Source: Halobacteriovorax sp. (GTDB lineage: Bacteria > Bdellovibrionota > Bacteriovoracia > Bacteriovoracales > Bacteriovoracaceae). Taken from it: a stretch of DNA of 7,201 nucleotides. Shown here piece by piece: positions 1-5,716 of the stretch. The notes under the pieces are model-generated. The model was not told the DNA's origin. It was given only the letters and a program-made list of their open reading frames with translations, and made no database searches. The stretch covers positions 1-7,201 of the forward strand of contig NZAF01000106.1 in the NCBI GenBank assembly GCA_002686115.1, written 5' to 3'. Position numbers and translations under genes: made by a program. Positions within the stretch are counted from its first letter, which is position 1. The number at the start of each line of letters is the position of its first letter.

Positions 1-303
1 ATCATTCGCCGCTTGCATGGCAAGTTCTCTTAATCTTCCACCAATTTGATGCATGACACCTAGTGTACCCTCCGCGACTTGCAAGAGAGAAATACCATCA
101 TTAACATTTCTTTGGGCCTGCATGTTTGAACGTGACTTCGCTCTCATGCCTGTTGAAATTGCAACTCCAGAAGGATCAAAAGCTGCTTGATATATACGAC
201 TACCCGAGGAAAGCTTAGTTCTTTCCTTAGACTGGTTGTCGACGAGGTTATTAAGCCTGCGCCTTGCAACCATCGATTGATAGTTAGTCGCAACTCTAAA
301 CAT
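1..303 (-). CDS. Flagellin, N-terminal part (runs off the window's left edge)
   Basis: This is the first 101 residues of a flagellin, the subunit of the flagellar filament, which is exported through the flagellar type III apparatus. The conserved N-terminal D0/D1 pattern is plain: an N-terminal VATNYQSMVARRRLNN stretch, LSSGSRI at 31-37, GVAIS at 46-50, NVNDGISLLQVAEGTL at 66-81 and LRELAMQAAND at 91-101. The ATG at 301-303 is preferred over an in-frame ATG at 307-309, because AAGGA ends five bases before the former and would directly abut the latter. The segment usually reading DDAAGLAI is here FDPSGVAIS, so this is a divergent family member. The central and C-terminal parts lie outside the window. 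Upstream are a sigma28-like promoter, a leader hairpin and a CsrA-like sequence. Identity as flagellin is near certain; which paralogue it is cannot be told. Confidence 0.95.
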   Translation of the reverse strand, partial: MFRVATNYQSMVARRRLNNLVDNQSKERTKLSSGSRIYQAAFDPSGVAISTGMRAKSRSNMQAQRNVNDGISLLQVAEGTLGVMHQIGGRLRELAMQAAND

Positions 304-305
304 TT

Positions 306-317
306 TCATCCTTGAAG
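306..317 (-). promoter_or_regulatory. Flagellin ribosome binding site with CsrA-like sequence
   Basis: Read on the minus strand this is CTTCAAGGATGA, ending just before the flagellin ATG. AAGGA is the Shine-Dalgarno, five bases from the start. The 12-mer agrees with the commonly cited CsrA consensus RUACARGGAUGU at 9 of 12 positions, including the full CAAGGAUG core. CsrA/RsmA binding over a flagellin ribosome binding site is known in Bacillus (hag). Its use here is inference, because the core itself contains a Shine-Dalgarno and part of the match is therefore expected. Confidence 0.4.
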
Positions 318-323
318 TTTAGT

Positions 324-341
324 GGGATCTACCTTGATCCC
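324..341 (-). promoter_or_regulatory. Stem-loop in the flagellin mRNA leader
   Basis: A perfect 6-bp stem (GGGATC/GATCCC) closes a six-base loop, AAGGTA on the minus strand. It sits between the predicted flagellin transcription start (about 345) and the ribosome binding site, so it would form almost at the 5' end of the mRNA. Such stems can protect a transcript from decay or present a protein-binding loop. The loop holds AGG but not the GGA that CsrA prefers. The stem is seen directly; its function is unknown. Confidence 0.45.
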
Positions 342-351
342 TTCGTATGAC

Positions 352-378
352 TTAACGGAAAATATTGCCGAGAGATTA
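352..378 (-). promoter_or_regulatory. Sigma28 (FliA)-like promoter of the flagellin gene
   Basis: On the minus strand TAAT (375-378) is followed after exactly 15 bases by TCCGTTAA (352-359). The flagellar sigma28 consensus is TAAA-N15-GCCGATAA, so spacing is ideal and 9 of 12 bases agree. It would start transcription near 345, giving a leader of about 40 bases. A late flagellar gene such as flagellin is where this promoter class is expected. Drift from consensus keeps confidence moderate. Confidence 0.55.
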
Positions 379-441
379 GACTTTTTCGTTGGAGTAAAGA
401 ACTCAGATATATACTCTCCCCTTAAAAACTAATCTATGTCA

Positions 442-447
442 TATAAT
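442..447 (+). promoter_or_regulatory. Possible -10 box for the CBS-domain gene
   Basis: A perfect TATAAT lies 42 bases before the ATG of the CBS-domain gene and would give a leader of about 35 bases. No recognisable -35 box lies 16-18 bases upstream (the bases there are near CCCTTA), and the region is so AT-rich that a lone TATAAT is weak evidence. Confidence 0.25.
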
Positions 448-478
448 AATAATCCCATCTTCGCTATATTTTATAAAA

Positions 479-484
479 AAGGAG
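479..484 (+). promoter_or_regulatory. Shine-Dalgarno that fixes the CBS-gene start
   Basis: AAGGAG with a five-base spacer to the ATG at 490. It decides for a 124-residue product over the longer 142-residue reading from the ATG at 436. Confidence 0.8.
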
Positions 485-489
485 CTCAA

Positions 490-864
490 ATGAATGTATT
501 CGATATCATGTCAACAAACCCAATCACTATAGGTGAAGGGAAATCTCTAAAATATGCGCTTGAACTTATGAGAGAAAATAATATTAGACACCTACCTGTT
601 CTAAAAGCTGGTAAGGCATCTGGAATTCTATCTGAAAGAGATATTCGCTTCTTAGAAGGTTATGAAAGAGTTGACTTAGAAGAGCTCAGCGTAAGTGATG
701 CCTTTACTGATGATCTTTATTCAGTTTCACCTGATGAAAGTGTCAAAAGTGCTTCAAAATTAATGTTTGAAAATAAAATCGGTTCTTTACTTGTTAAAAA
801 AGATCAAGATTTAGTGGGTATCATTACTTGGATTGATATTTTAAAATATGTGAGCAATAACTGA
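490..864 (+). CDS. Stand-alone tandem CBS-domain protein
   Basis: A 124-residue cytoplasmic protein made almost entirely of two CBS domains, roughly residues 4-56 and 66-122. Paired CBS domains form a Bateman module that binds adenine nucleotides or related ligands and senses energy or stress state. Each domain ends in the typical ligand signature: GILSERDI (S48, D51) and GIITWIDIL (T113, D116), where the S/T-x-x-D pair usually contacts the ribose. No enzymatic or DNA-binding domain is attached, so it probably works through a partner protein. An ATG exists at 436, but the one at 490 is chosen because AAGGAG (479-484) lies five bases before it and the domain begins there; the upstream extension looks non-conserved and has no Shine-Dalgarno. 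It is transcribed away from flagellin and toward exbB, 109 bases on. Ligand and partner are unknown. Confidence 0.9.
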   Translation: MNVFDIMSTNPITIGEGKSLKYALELMRENNIRHLPVLKAGKASGILSERDIRFLEGYERVDLEELSVSDAFTDDLYSVSPDESVKSASKLMFENKIGSLLVKKDQDLVGIITWIDILKYVSNN

Positions 865-919
865 GTAAGCAGCTCGGCCGTCTTTTAAAAATTCCTTTTC
901 AACTTAACTAAAATTAGAA

Positions 920-948
920 ATACTATTATCTGTTTTTAGATACTATTA
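920..948 (+). repeat. Nine-base direct repeat upstream of exbB
   Basis: ATACTATTA occurs at 920-928 and again at 940-948, so the copies start 20 bases apart, close to two helical turns, and lie 26-54 bases before the exbB ATG. This suits two binding sites on one DNA face, for example for a regulator of exbB-exbD. In such AT-rich DNA it could also be chance. I find no convincing -35/-10 pair here; TATAAT at 957-962 overlaps the region just before the Shine-Dalgarno and is too close to the gene for an ordinary leader. Confidence 0.35.
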
Positions 949-973
949 GATATAGTTATAATAAGGAGTTTAC

Positions 974-1492
974 ATGAAATTATATGAGTACATACAGCAA
1001 GGCGGACCAATTATGTACCTCCTTTTGTTCGTTAATATCATTGGCTGGTCACTCATGTTATCTAAGTTTTACTTTATTAATGCTGAAATTAAATCAGCAG
1101 ATGGAACATCTGGAGACTTAAGTAAAGAGCTTTTAGGACAAAAAGAAACTCAAGATACTGCAACTCTTATTGAGCTTGCTAAACAGATTTGTGCAAATTA
1201 CATATTAAGAGTAGAAAGAGGTTTAAACACGGTAAAAATTATCGCGACAATCTCTCCTCTTTTAGGATTACTCGGAACTGTTATTGGTGTTCTCTCAGCC
1301 TTTCATGTTATGTCAGAAACAGGGCTTAGTGATCCATCCAATTTTGCCAAAGGTATTTCAATGGCACTAGTAACAACAGTTGGTGGAATGATCGTAGCGA
1401 TTCCTCACTTTGTTGGTCACAACTACTTACTTGGAATGCTTGATAAGTTAGAAGCAAGTCTAGAAAAAAGTGTTATCGAGAAGGTTCTTTAA
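974..1492 (+). CDS. exbB: ExbB/TolQ/MotA-family proton channel subunit
   Basis: Inner-membrane subunit of an ExbB-ExbD motor, which uses proton flow to energise a partner protein reaching the outer membrane. The protein has 172 residues, well below E. coli ExbB (244) or TolQ (230), mainly because the cytoplasmic loop is short. Three membrane helices are visible, roughly 13-31, 88-112 and 127-150. The family signature is clear: ISPLLGLLGTVIGVLSAF at 93-110, then GISMALVTTVGGMIVAIP at 127-144. Aligned by eye, the third-helix glutamate of E. coli ExbB (GIAEALLATA) is Met130 here, while the T-T pair (134-135) and AIP are kept. The start has AAGGAG five bases upstream. The stop overlaps the exbD ATG by one base, so the two are translationally coupled. 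No tonB, tolA or outer-membrane receptor gene is adjacent. ExbB is preferred over TolQ because no tol-pal genes are present, but the sequence alone does not settle it. Confidence 0.9.
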   Translation: MKLYEYIQQGGPIMYLLLFVNIIGWSLMLSKFYFINAEIKSADGTSGDLSKELLGQKETQDTATLIELAKQICANYILRVERGLNTVKIIATISPLLGLLGTVIGVLSAFHVMSETGLSDPSNFAKGISMALVTTVGGMIVAIPHFVGHNYLLGMLDKLEASLEKSVIEKVL

Positions 1493-1884
1493 TGAGTAAA
1501 AGAACAAGACAAGAATTAAATGCAGATATAACACCACTTATTGATGTTGTTTTCTTACTGCTTATTTTCTTTATGACATCAACAGTCTTTAAAAAGTCTG
1601 AAGTTGCACTCTTGTTAAATCTCCCAAAAACTGAAAATTCTGAAGGTGTTGGAGAAGGACAAAACAAGAATGTCATAATTGAGCTCTCAAAAGACGAGAT
1701 TGCAATTAATGGAAAAAAGAAAAAAGTAGAAGAAATGGATGCTTTTCTTGGTGCCCTTAAGAAGAAGGATACTCCAATTGATCTTAGAGTCGATAAAGAT
1801 GTTGTCTATTCAAGACTAGTAAAAGTATTAGATACGTTAAAAAAGTACAATTTAGCGAACCTATCACTAATTACTGAAAAATAG
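1492..1884 (+). CDS. exbD: ExbD/TolR-family proton channel subunit
   Basis: A 130-residue partner of the preceding ExbB. It has a short cytoplasmic N-terminus, a single membrane helix at about 13-33 and a periplasmic domain of about 95 residues. The helix carries the family's essential aspartate in ITPLIDVVFLLLIFF (Asp18), the residue that carries protons through the ExbB ring. The C-terminal LRVDKDVVYSRLVKVLD region matches the periplasmic fold that binds peptidoglycan or the TonB-like partner. The ATG overlaps the exbB stop as TAATG, with GAGAAGG (1478-1484) seven bases upstream. The next gene converges, its stop only two bases beyond this stop, so the transcript must end inside that gene; a strong hairpin lies at 1931-1956. 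A TolR role is possible; the energised partner is not encoded nearby. Confidence 0.92.
   Translation: MSKRTRQELNADITPLIDVVFLLLIFFMTSTVFKKSEVALLLNLPKTENSEGVGEGQNKNVIIELSKDEIAINGKKKKVEEMDAFLGALKKKDTPIDLRVDKDVVYSRLVKVLDTLKKYNLANLSLITEK
1839..1870 (-). terminator. Candidate terminator of the glycosyltransferase, inside exbD
   Basis: On the minus strand a 7-bp stem with one G-T pair (TTAGTGA/TCGCTAA, loop TAGGT, 1852-1870) is followed seven bases later by six T residues (1839-1844). It lies 17 or more bases past the glycosyltransferase stop, antisense to the exbD 3' end. The gap between stem and T-run makes it a weak intrinsic terminator. Confidence 0.3.
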
Positions 1885-1886
1885 AT

Positions 1887-3026
1887 TTAAGAATTTATTA
1901 ATTCTTTATAAATATTAAAAAGACATTCGGAAGTTTTACTTCGGTGAAACTTTTCTACGAAATTCCTACCCTCTTCAATCATTTGATATGCAAGATCAGA
2001 ATTTGTTAAGACTTCTGTCATCTTTTCAGTAAGTTCTTCAATACTCTTTGAATCAATATAGATGGACTTAGGTCCTCCAGACTCTGGAAAACAAGAGCCT
2101 TTTGAAGTGATAACAGGGGTTTTTGAGAATAAGGCCTCAATAATAGGAATACCAAAACCTTCAAAGTGAGATGGATAACAAAAAAGGTCTGCTGCCTGAT
2201 AAAAAGCAGGTAGATCTCGATGTGATACATTATCTAATATTGTGACACGATCACCTAAGTTTTTACTCTCAATATAGTTTTCAATTTGCGTTCTATATTT
2301 CTTACCATTTCCAATAAGAACGAGATGATGATTAATTTCCTTTTTTAAGCGGGCATAGGCCTTAACGAGATTCAAAGCATTCTTTCTCTCTTCAAGAGCA
2401 CCAACGTTCAGTATAAACTTTCCACTAATGCCATAGGAGCTAATCACTTTACTTAACTTTTCTTCATCCATAAGTGTATAAAATCTAGGATTACATGTTT
2501 GATAGACAACCTTAATTTTACTCTCTTTAATTCCTAGGAACTCAATAATATCAGACTTAGTCTGCTCACAAATAGCGATAATAAGATCTGCTTTCTCACA
2601 TGAATATTTAAACTTTTTTAAGTATATTTTTCTATCAATAAATGGAAAGTAGTCTGGATATCTAAGAAAAATAAGATCATGAATTGTTACAACAGACTTA
2701 ACTCCTGAAGAATCTATTCCAACAGGCAGCTCGTGACTAAGTCCATGATAAATATCTAACTTTCTCTTTTGAACTTCTTTGGCTACTGAAAACGATCTCC
2801 AAAGAGAAGAAATCTTCTTTGAAAAGTAAGAGTCTGGCTCAACAATACGAAGATTGGAATATCCTGTTGCCCACTTATACATGCTTTCATCATTTATAGG
2901 TGGAGTAAAAAGATAGTATTCATTTTCAGGATAATACTTACTTAAGCCTGAAATAAGATCACGTGAATAATTACCTAATCCACGACTATTATGAAATGCT
3001 CTTTTAGCATCAAAACCAATTTTCAT
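1887..3026 (-). CDS. GT4-family glycosyltransferase (GT-B fold)
   Basis: A 379-residue retaining glycosyltransferase of family GT4, which moves a sugar from a nucleotide-sugar donor to an envelope glycan or similar acceptor. The N-terminal half has the glycine-rich acceptor-side loop GLGNYSRD (16-23) and VTIHDLIF (113-120). The donor-side half starts with FILNVGALEERKN (204-216), where R214 and K215 are placed to bind the donor phosphates. It continues with LVLIGNGKKY (235-244) and ends in the EX7E motif EGFGIPIIE (E289, E297). There is no signal peptide; it should act in the cytoplasm or at the inner membrane face. Length is normal for the family. It is the last of three minus-strand genes, 51 bases after mltD, but a TTGAAA-N16-TATAAT promoter ends six bases before its ATG and no Shine-Dalgarno is present, suggesting a leaderless mRNA. 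Donor and acceptor cannot be told; resemblance to mannosyltransferase-type GT4 enzymes is only general. Confidence 0.92.
   Translation of the reverse strand: MKIGFDAKRAFHNSRGLGNYSRDLISGLSKYYPENEYYLFTPPINDESMYKWATGYSNLRIVEPDSYFSKKISSLWRSFSVAKEVQKRKLDIYHGLSHELPVGIDSSGVKSVVTIHDLIFLRYPDYFPFIDRKIYLKKFKYSCEKADLIIAICEQTKSDIIEFLGIKESKIKVVYQTCNPRFYTLMDEEKLSKVISSYGISGKFILNVGALEERKNALNLVKAYARLKKEINHHLVLIGNGKKYRTQIENYIESKNLGDRVTILDNVSHRDLPAFYQAADLFCYPSHFEGFGIPIIEALFSKTPVITSKGSCFPESGGPKSIYIDSKSIEELTEKMTEVLTNSDLAYQMIEEGRNFVEKFHRSKTSECLFNIYKELINS
1889..1906. terminator. AT-rich hairpin between the converging stops
   Basis: AAGAATT and AATTCTT form a perfect 7-bp stem around TATT, overlapping the first base of the glycosyltransferase stop codon and starting five bases after the exbD stop. 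It has only one G-C pair and no good T-run on either strand, so by itself it would stop RNA polymerase poorly. It may be a small bidirectional element or chance. Confidence 0.25.
1931..1956 (+). terminator. Intrinsic terminator of exbB-exbD with UUCG tetraloop
   Basis: A 9-bp stem (AAGTTTTAC/GTGAAACTT with one T-G pair) closes on the extra-stable tetraloop C(TTCG)G and runs into TTTTCT. It lies 47 bases past the exbD stop, in the coding region of the converging glycosyltransferase gene, where it covers codons for FHRSKTS (residues 360-366) on the other strand. The T-run follows the stem only on the plus strand, so it is directional for exbB-exbD. Confidence 0.7.
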
Positions 3027-3032
3027 TATTTT

Positions 3033-3060
3033 ATTATACTTCAGAGGTTTGGCTTTTCAA
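3033..3060 (-). promoter_or_regulatory. Sigma70-like promoter for a leaderless glycosyltransferase mRNA
   Basis: On the minus strand TTGAAA (3055-3060), a 16-base spacer and a perfect TATAAT (3033-3038) precede the ATG at 3024-3026. Only six bases (AAAATA) separate the -10 box from the A of the ATG, which is therefore at the usual transcription start position. No Shine-Dalgarno is present, as expected for a leaderless message. Confidence 0.65.
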
Positions 3061-3077
3061 GTATGTTTATCTAGAAG

Positions 3078-4649
3078 TTACCCTCTATTTGGAATCTTTA
3101 AGTGTTGACCAATAAATAAAGTAGAATTCTTAAGTCCATTTACTTTTTTAATCTCTTGAATATCGAGGTCAAACTTTCTTGCTAAAAGATAAAGGTTATC
3201 TCCCTTCTTTACCTTGTAACGAACATACTTAATAGGAGAATTTACTTTTAGCCTTTGCCCTACCATAATTTTTGAACTTCTTAGACCATTCAATCTCTTT
3301 AAGCTTCTTATGCTTGTTCTATACTTTCTCGCAATTCTACTTAAGTTCTCGCCTCTTCTCACAATGTGAGTTGTATTCACTCTTCTACTTGAATGAGACT
3401 TTTTAATAACTAGTTTTTGCCCAACAAATATCTTTGAACCTCTAATATTATTTATTCTTTTAAGAGTACTAAGTCTCACCCCTAGTCTTCTTGCAATGGT
3501 AGAGAGATTATCACCTCTTTTAACTTTATAAACAGTATGATTACGAGAACTTCTAGAGTAATCAATTCTCTCTTCTTTCTTAAAAATGCCGGCAAAGTGC
3601 GTGGCCTTCTTTGTTGGGATAAAAACTGTCATCTTTCTATTTTTTACCCACCTCTTTCTGAGCTCGGGATTTAATTTTCTAAAAAGTTTATGAGGAACTT
3701 TATAGTTTGAAGCAAGCTTGTGAGTGTCAAATGATCCCTTTACAGTAACACTTTCAACAAATTCAAATGCACTCTTCTTAGTTTTAGTAAATTTAAAACC
3801 AAATTTTTTAGGGTTCTTATAAATTGCCTTCGCGGCCATTGCCTTTGGGATATAATAAATTGTTTCCTTAGGAATCAGTCTCTTTTTTACAAGTTCTTTA
3901 TAGTCTCTCGTATTACCTTTTTTAATAGCTCTAATAATTCGATTCGGACCTGCATTGTAAGCACAAAGCGCTAATTCCCACGAACCAAAAATATTATAAA
4001 GATCCTTAAAATATCCTGCTGCTGCATGAGTCGACTTAACAATATTACTTCTCTCATCAACTGAAGAGTTAACTTTTAAGCCATAATCTCTTGCCGTACC
4101 ACTCATAAATTGCCACGGACCTGTAGCGCTGGCCCTACTTTTTATAAATGTATTGTAACCGCTCTCAATAAGACCAACAAAGAAAAGGTCTCTTGGAAGC
4201 TCATGATAATCTAGAATTTGATCGATCACATTCTTATATACCTGACCATTATTTACATGACGGGTAAATCTTTTCTTCTCTCTTTTAGAATAGTATTTAA
4301 TCCAAAAATCAAAGTGTTTCTTTTTATAGTCTAGAATAAAATCATCATCCGAATTATCTGAACTCTTACTGATAGAGCTAGACTCACTTCTTAAGTCTTG
4401 TTCAATATTAGATCGAGCATCCTCAACAAGAACTTTTTTATTTTCTATGACTAGTTTTGGTTGCACTTTACTATCTTCAGATAGATAAAGCTCTTCATCT
4501 AAATAATATACCTGAGACTTCTCGTCTGCCTTATTAGAAATTGGATTATCAATATTTGAAATCTTTTGATTTTTTAAGTCATGATGAGAAATCAATCCTG
4601 AACACGATGTTAGAGTGAATAAAAGAACTATATTCTTGGCCTTAAACAA
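3078..4649 (-). CDS. mltD: MltD-like membrane-bound lytic transglycosylase, lipoprotein with three LysM domains
   Basis: This 523-residue enzyme cuts peptidoglycan glycan strands and leaves 1,6-anhydroMurNAc ends. Residues 1-16 form a lipoprotein signal with lipobox LTSC (Cys16), so it is probably anchored in the outer membrane facing the periplasm. A Ser/Asp-rich linker (about 85-105) precedes the SLT domain (about 140-275), which has LPRDLFFVGLIESGYN with catalytic Glu162, SATGPWQFM at 174-182 and CAYNAGPNR at 229-237. Then come a short MltD-type spacer (about 300-345) and three very basic LysM peptidoglycan-binding repeats at 371-415, 426-470 and 477-519, each with the (K/R)(K/R)GxNL and VGQ/IGQ landmarks. 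The start is TTG at 4647-4649: AAGGAG (4656-4661) lies six bases upstream and the signal peptide begins there. It sits 68 bases downstream of the epimerase gene. Its Shine-Dalgarno can be sequestered by an upstream segment. Domain order and length match MltD. Confidence 0.93.
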   Translation of the reverse strand: MFKAKNIVLLFTLTSCSGLISHHDLKNQKISNIDNPISNKADEKSQVYYLDEELYLSEDSKVQPKLVIENKKVLVEDARSNIEQDLRSESSSISKSSDNSDDDFILDYKKKHFDFWIKYYSKREKKRFTRHVNNGQVYKNVIDQILDYHELPRDLFFVGLIESGYNTFIKSRASATGPWQFMSGTARDYGLKVNSSVDERSNIVKSTHAAAGYFKDLYNIFGSWELALCAYNAGPNRIIRAIKKGNTRDYKELVKKRLIPKETIYYIPKAMAAKAIYKNPKKFGFKFTKTKKSAFEFVESVTVKGSFDTHKLASNYKVPHKLFRKLNPELRKRWVKNRKMTVFIPTKKATHFAGIFKKEERIDYSRSSRNHTVYKVKRGDNLSTIARRLGVRLSTLKRINNIRGSKIFVGQKLVIKKSHSSRRVNTTHIVRRGENLSRIARKYRTSIRSLKRLNGLRSSKIMVGQRLKVNSPIKYVRYKVKKGDNLYLLARKFDLDIQEIKKVNGLKNSTLFIGQHLKIPNRG

Positions 4650-4654
4650 ACTTC

Positions 4655-4699
4655 TCTCCTTAATAAATACCTAAATTAATTGTAACTTATTTAAGGAGA
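4655..4699 (-). promoter_or_regulatory. Hairpin that would hide the mltD Shine-Dalgarno
   Basis: TCTCCTTAA (4691-4699 on the minus strand) is a perfect 9-base complement of TTAAGGAGA (4655-4663), which contains the mltD Shine-Dalgarno. Beyond one bulged A the helix can continue for about five more pairs, with one G-T, leaving a loop of about 16 bases. No T-run follows, so it is not a terminator. In the folded form ribosome access to mltD would be blocked. The complementarity is seen; a regulatory role is inference. Confidence 0.5.
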
Positions 4700-4717
4700 C
4701 ATTTTTAGAAGTGGCAT

Positions 4718-5716
4718 TTAATTCATGTCTGACAAGACAACTTTACCTTTATCCCAAAAGACCTTATTGAAGGGATCGTTTTTAAGCTTTGTAAAACCAT
4801 CAAGATCATAATAATCAAATCCATAAGCGACAGTGAAAAGTGAAGATATACCTAAGCTTGACTCAACCATACAGCCTAATACTGTTTTTAATCCGGCCTT
4901 CTTTGCATTTGTCATTTGAGTGACCATCTTCATATGAGAACAGGCTTTTGTAGCCTTTATCACAACTCCATGACATAGCTCTACAAAGTTATCTAAGTGA
5001 ATATGACTTTGAAGGGATTCATCTAAATAAATATCAACAGGAGACTTTTCTTTTAATGTTTTATAGGCATCTAGTGCATACCGATCAAGAGGTTGTTCAA
5101 CAAAGAGAACTTTTTCTTGATCGAGTTCACTTATATCGTTTAAAAAACCTTCAACATCACTACCCCATGACTCATTTCCATCTAAGACAATCGCCTTATC
5201 AAAATCATTAAAGAATTTAATCTGTTCACTTATAGTTTCTTTTGAAATCTTAAACTTATAAATATATGCAGGCGGATGTTCACCGATAAGACTTTTTGCT
5301 TCATCAGCACTCGAAAAGATAGGAATTGAACATAATGACTCAACACTCTTTATAGTATTAGTCCCAATAATTTTCCATTTTTCAATATCTGTTGCTTGAT
5401 GAAGATAGTCAATGAAAGCGCTTTCAATCGCAAATCTTAGTGAATCGTTAATAAAATCAATTCCATCAAGAATATTTGTGAAGTCATAAAAGCTTGCAAT
5501 TTGCTCAAGTTCACATGCTTGTTCAACTTGTGACAAATCATAATTTAAGTTTTCAAGCTTAACGACCTCTTTTGATCCAAGGGCAAGCTCCCCGACCCCT
5601 TTATACTCGCCCTTGTGAAGAGTAATGATATAATTTTCTTTAACTTTCAAAGAAGATCCTGCAATTTTCCAATCATGCAGAAGTTCATTTGATGCTAACT
5701 TTATTTCCCATTTCAT
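4718..5716 (-). CDS. Enolase-superfamily dipeptide epimerase (L-Ala-D/L-Glu epimerase type)
   Basis: A 332-residue cytoplasmic enzyme of the enolase superfamily, muconate lactonising subgroup. The barrel signatures appear in order: catalytic K-x-K (YKFKIS, K154 and K156); metal ligands Asp179 (in LDGNESW), Glu207 (in VEQP) and Asp232 (in LDES); the second catalytic lysine in VVIKATK (K254); GCMVESSLGIS at 281-291; and a late DLDG (D304, D306), the DxD feature known from dipeptide epimerases, where it holds the substrate ammonium. This favours L-Ala-D/L-Glu epimerase over o-succinylbenzoate synthase (MenC), which shares the fold. Near residue 24, where the E. coli enzyme has the glutamate-binding Arg24, I see Lys by rough alignment, so the substrate may differ. 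The ATG has AAGG six bases upstream. The next gene is the transglycosylase, consistent with murein peptide recycling or use of foreign murein. Confidence 0.85.
   Translation of the reverse strand: MKWEIKLASNELLHDWKIAGSSLKVKENYIITLHKGEYKGVGELALGSKEVVKLENLNYDLSQVEQACELEQIASFYDFTNILDGIDFINDSLRFAIESAFIDYLHQATDIEKWKIIGTNTIKSVESLCSIPIFSSADEAKSLIGEHPPAYIYKFKISKETISEQIKFFNDFDKAIVLDGNESWGSDVEGFLNDISELDQEKVLFVEQPLDRYALDAYKTLKEKSPVDIYLDESLQSHIHLDNFVELCHGVVIKATKACSHMKMVTQMTNAKKAGLKTVLGCMVESSLGISSLFTVAYGFDYYDLDGFTKLKNDPFNKVFWDKGKVVLSDMN

Noticed and set aside
304..309. Alternative flagellin start two codons upstream
   Set aside because: The ATG at 307-309 directly abuts AAGG, leaving no spacer; the ATG at 301-303 has correct spacing.
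373..435. Seven-base inverted repeat AGATTAG/CTAATCT between flagellin and the CBS gene
   Set aside because: One arm overlaps the flagellin -35 box, but the arms are 49 bases apart and such a match is likely by chance in AT-rich DNA of this length.
436..489. Upstream extension of the CBS-domain gene from the ATG at 436
   Set aside because: It has no Shine-Dalgarno, whereas AAGGAG lies five bases before the ATG at 490, where the CBS domain begins.
861..886. Possible terminator after the CBS-domain gene
   Set aside because: CTGAG/CTCGG forms only a 5-bp stem with one G-T pair, and the short T-run comes several bases later; too weak to call.
1473..1676. Minus-strand reading frame of 67 codons across the exbB/exbD junction
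   Set aside because: It lies antisense to two clear genes and its product has no recognisable pattern.
2018..2230. Minus-strand 70-codon frame inside the glycosyltransferase
   Set aside because: Shadow frame of a well-supported gene, covering its EX7E region.
3093..3539. The three LysM-coding stretches as a DNA repeat array
   Set aside because: The repeats are protein domains of diverged sequence, not a nucleotide repeat or CRISPR.
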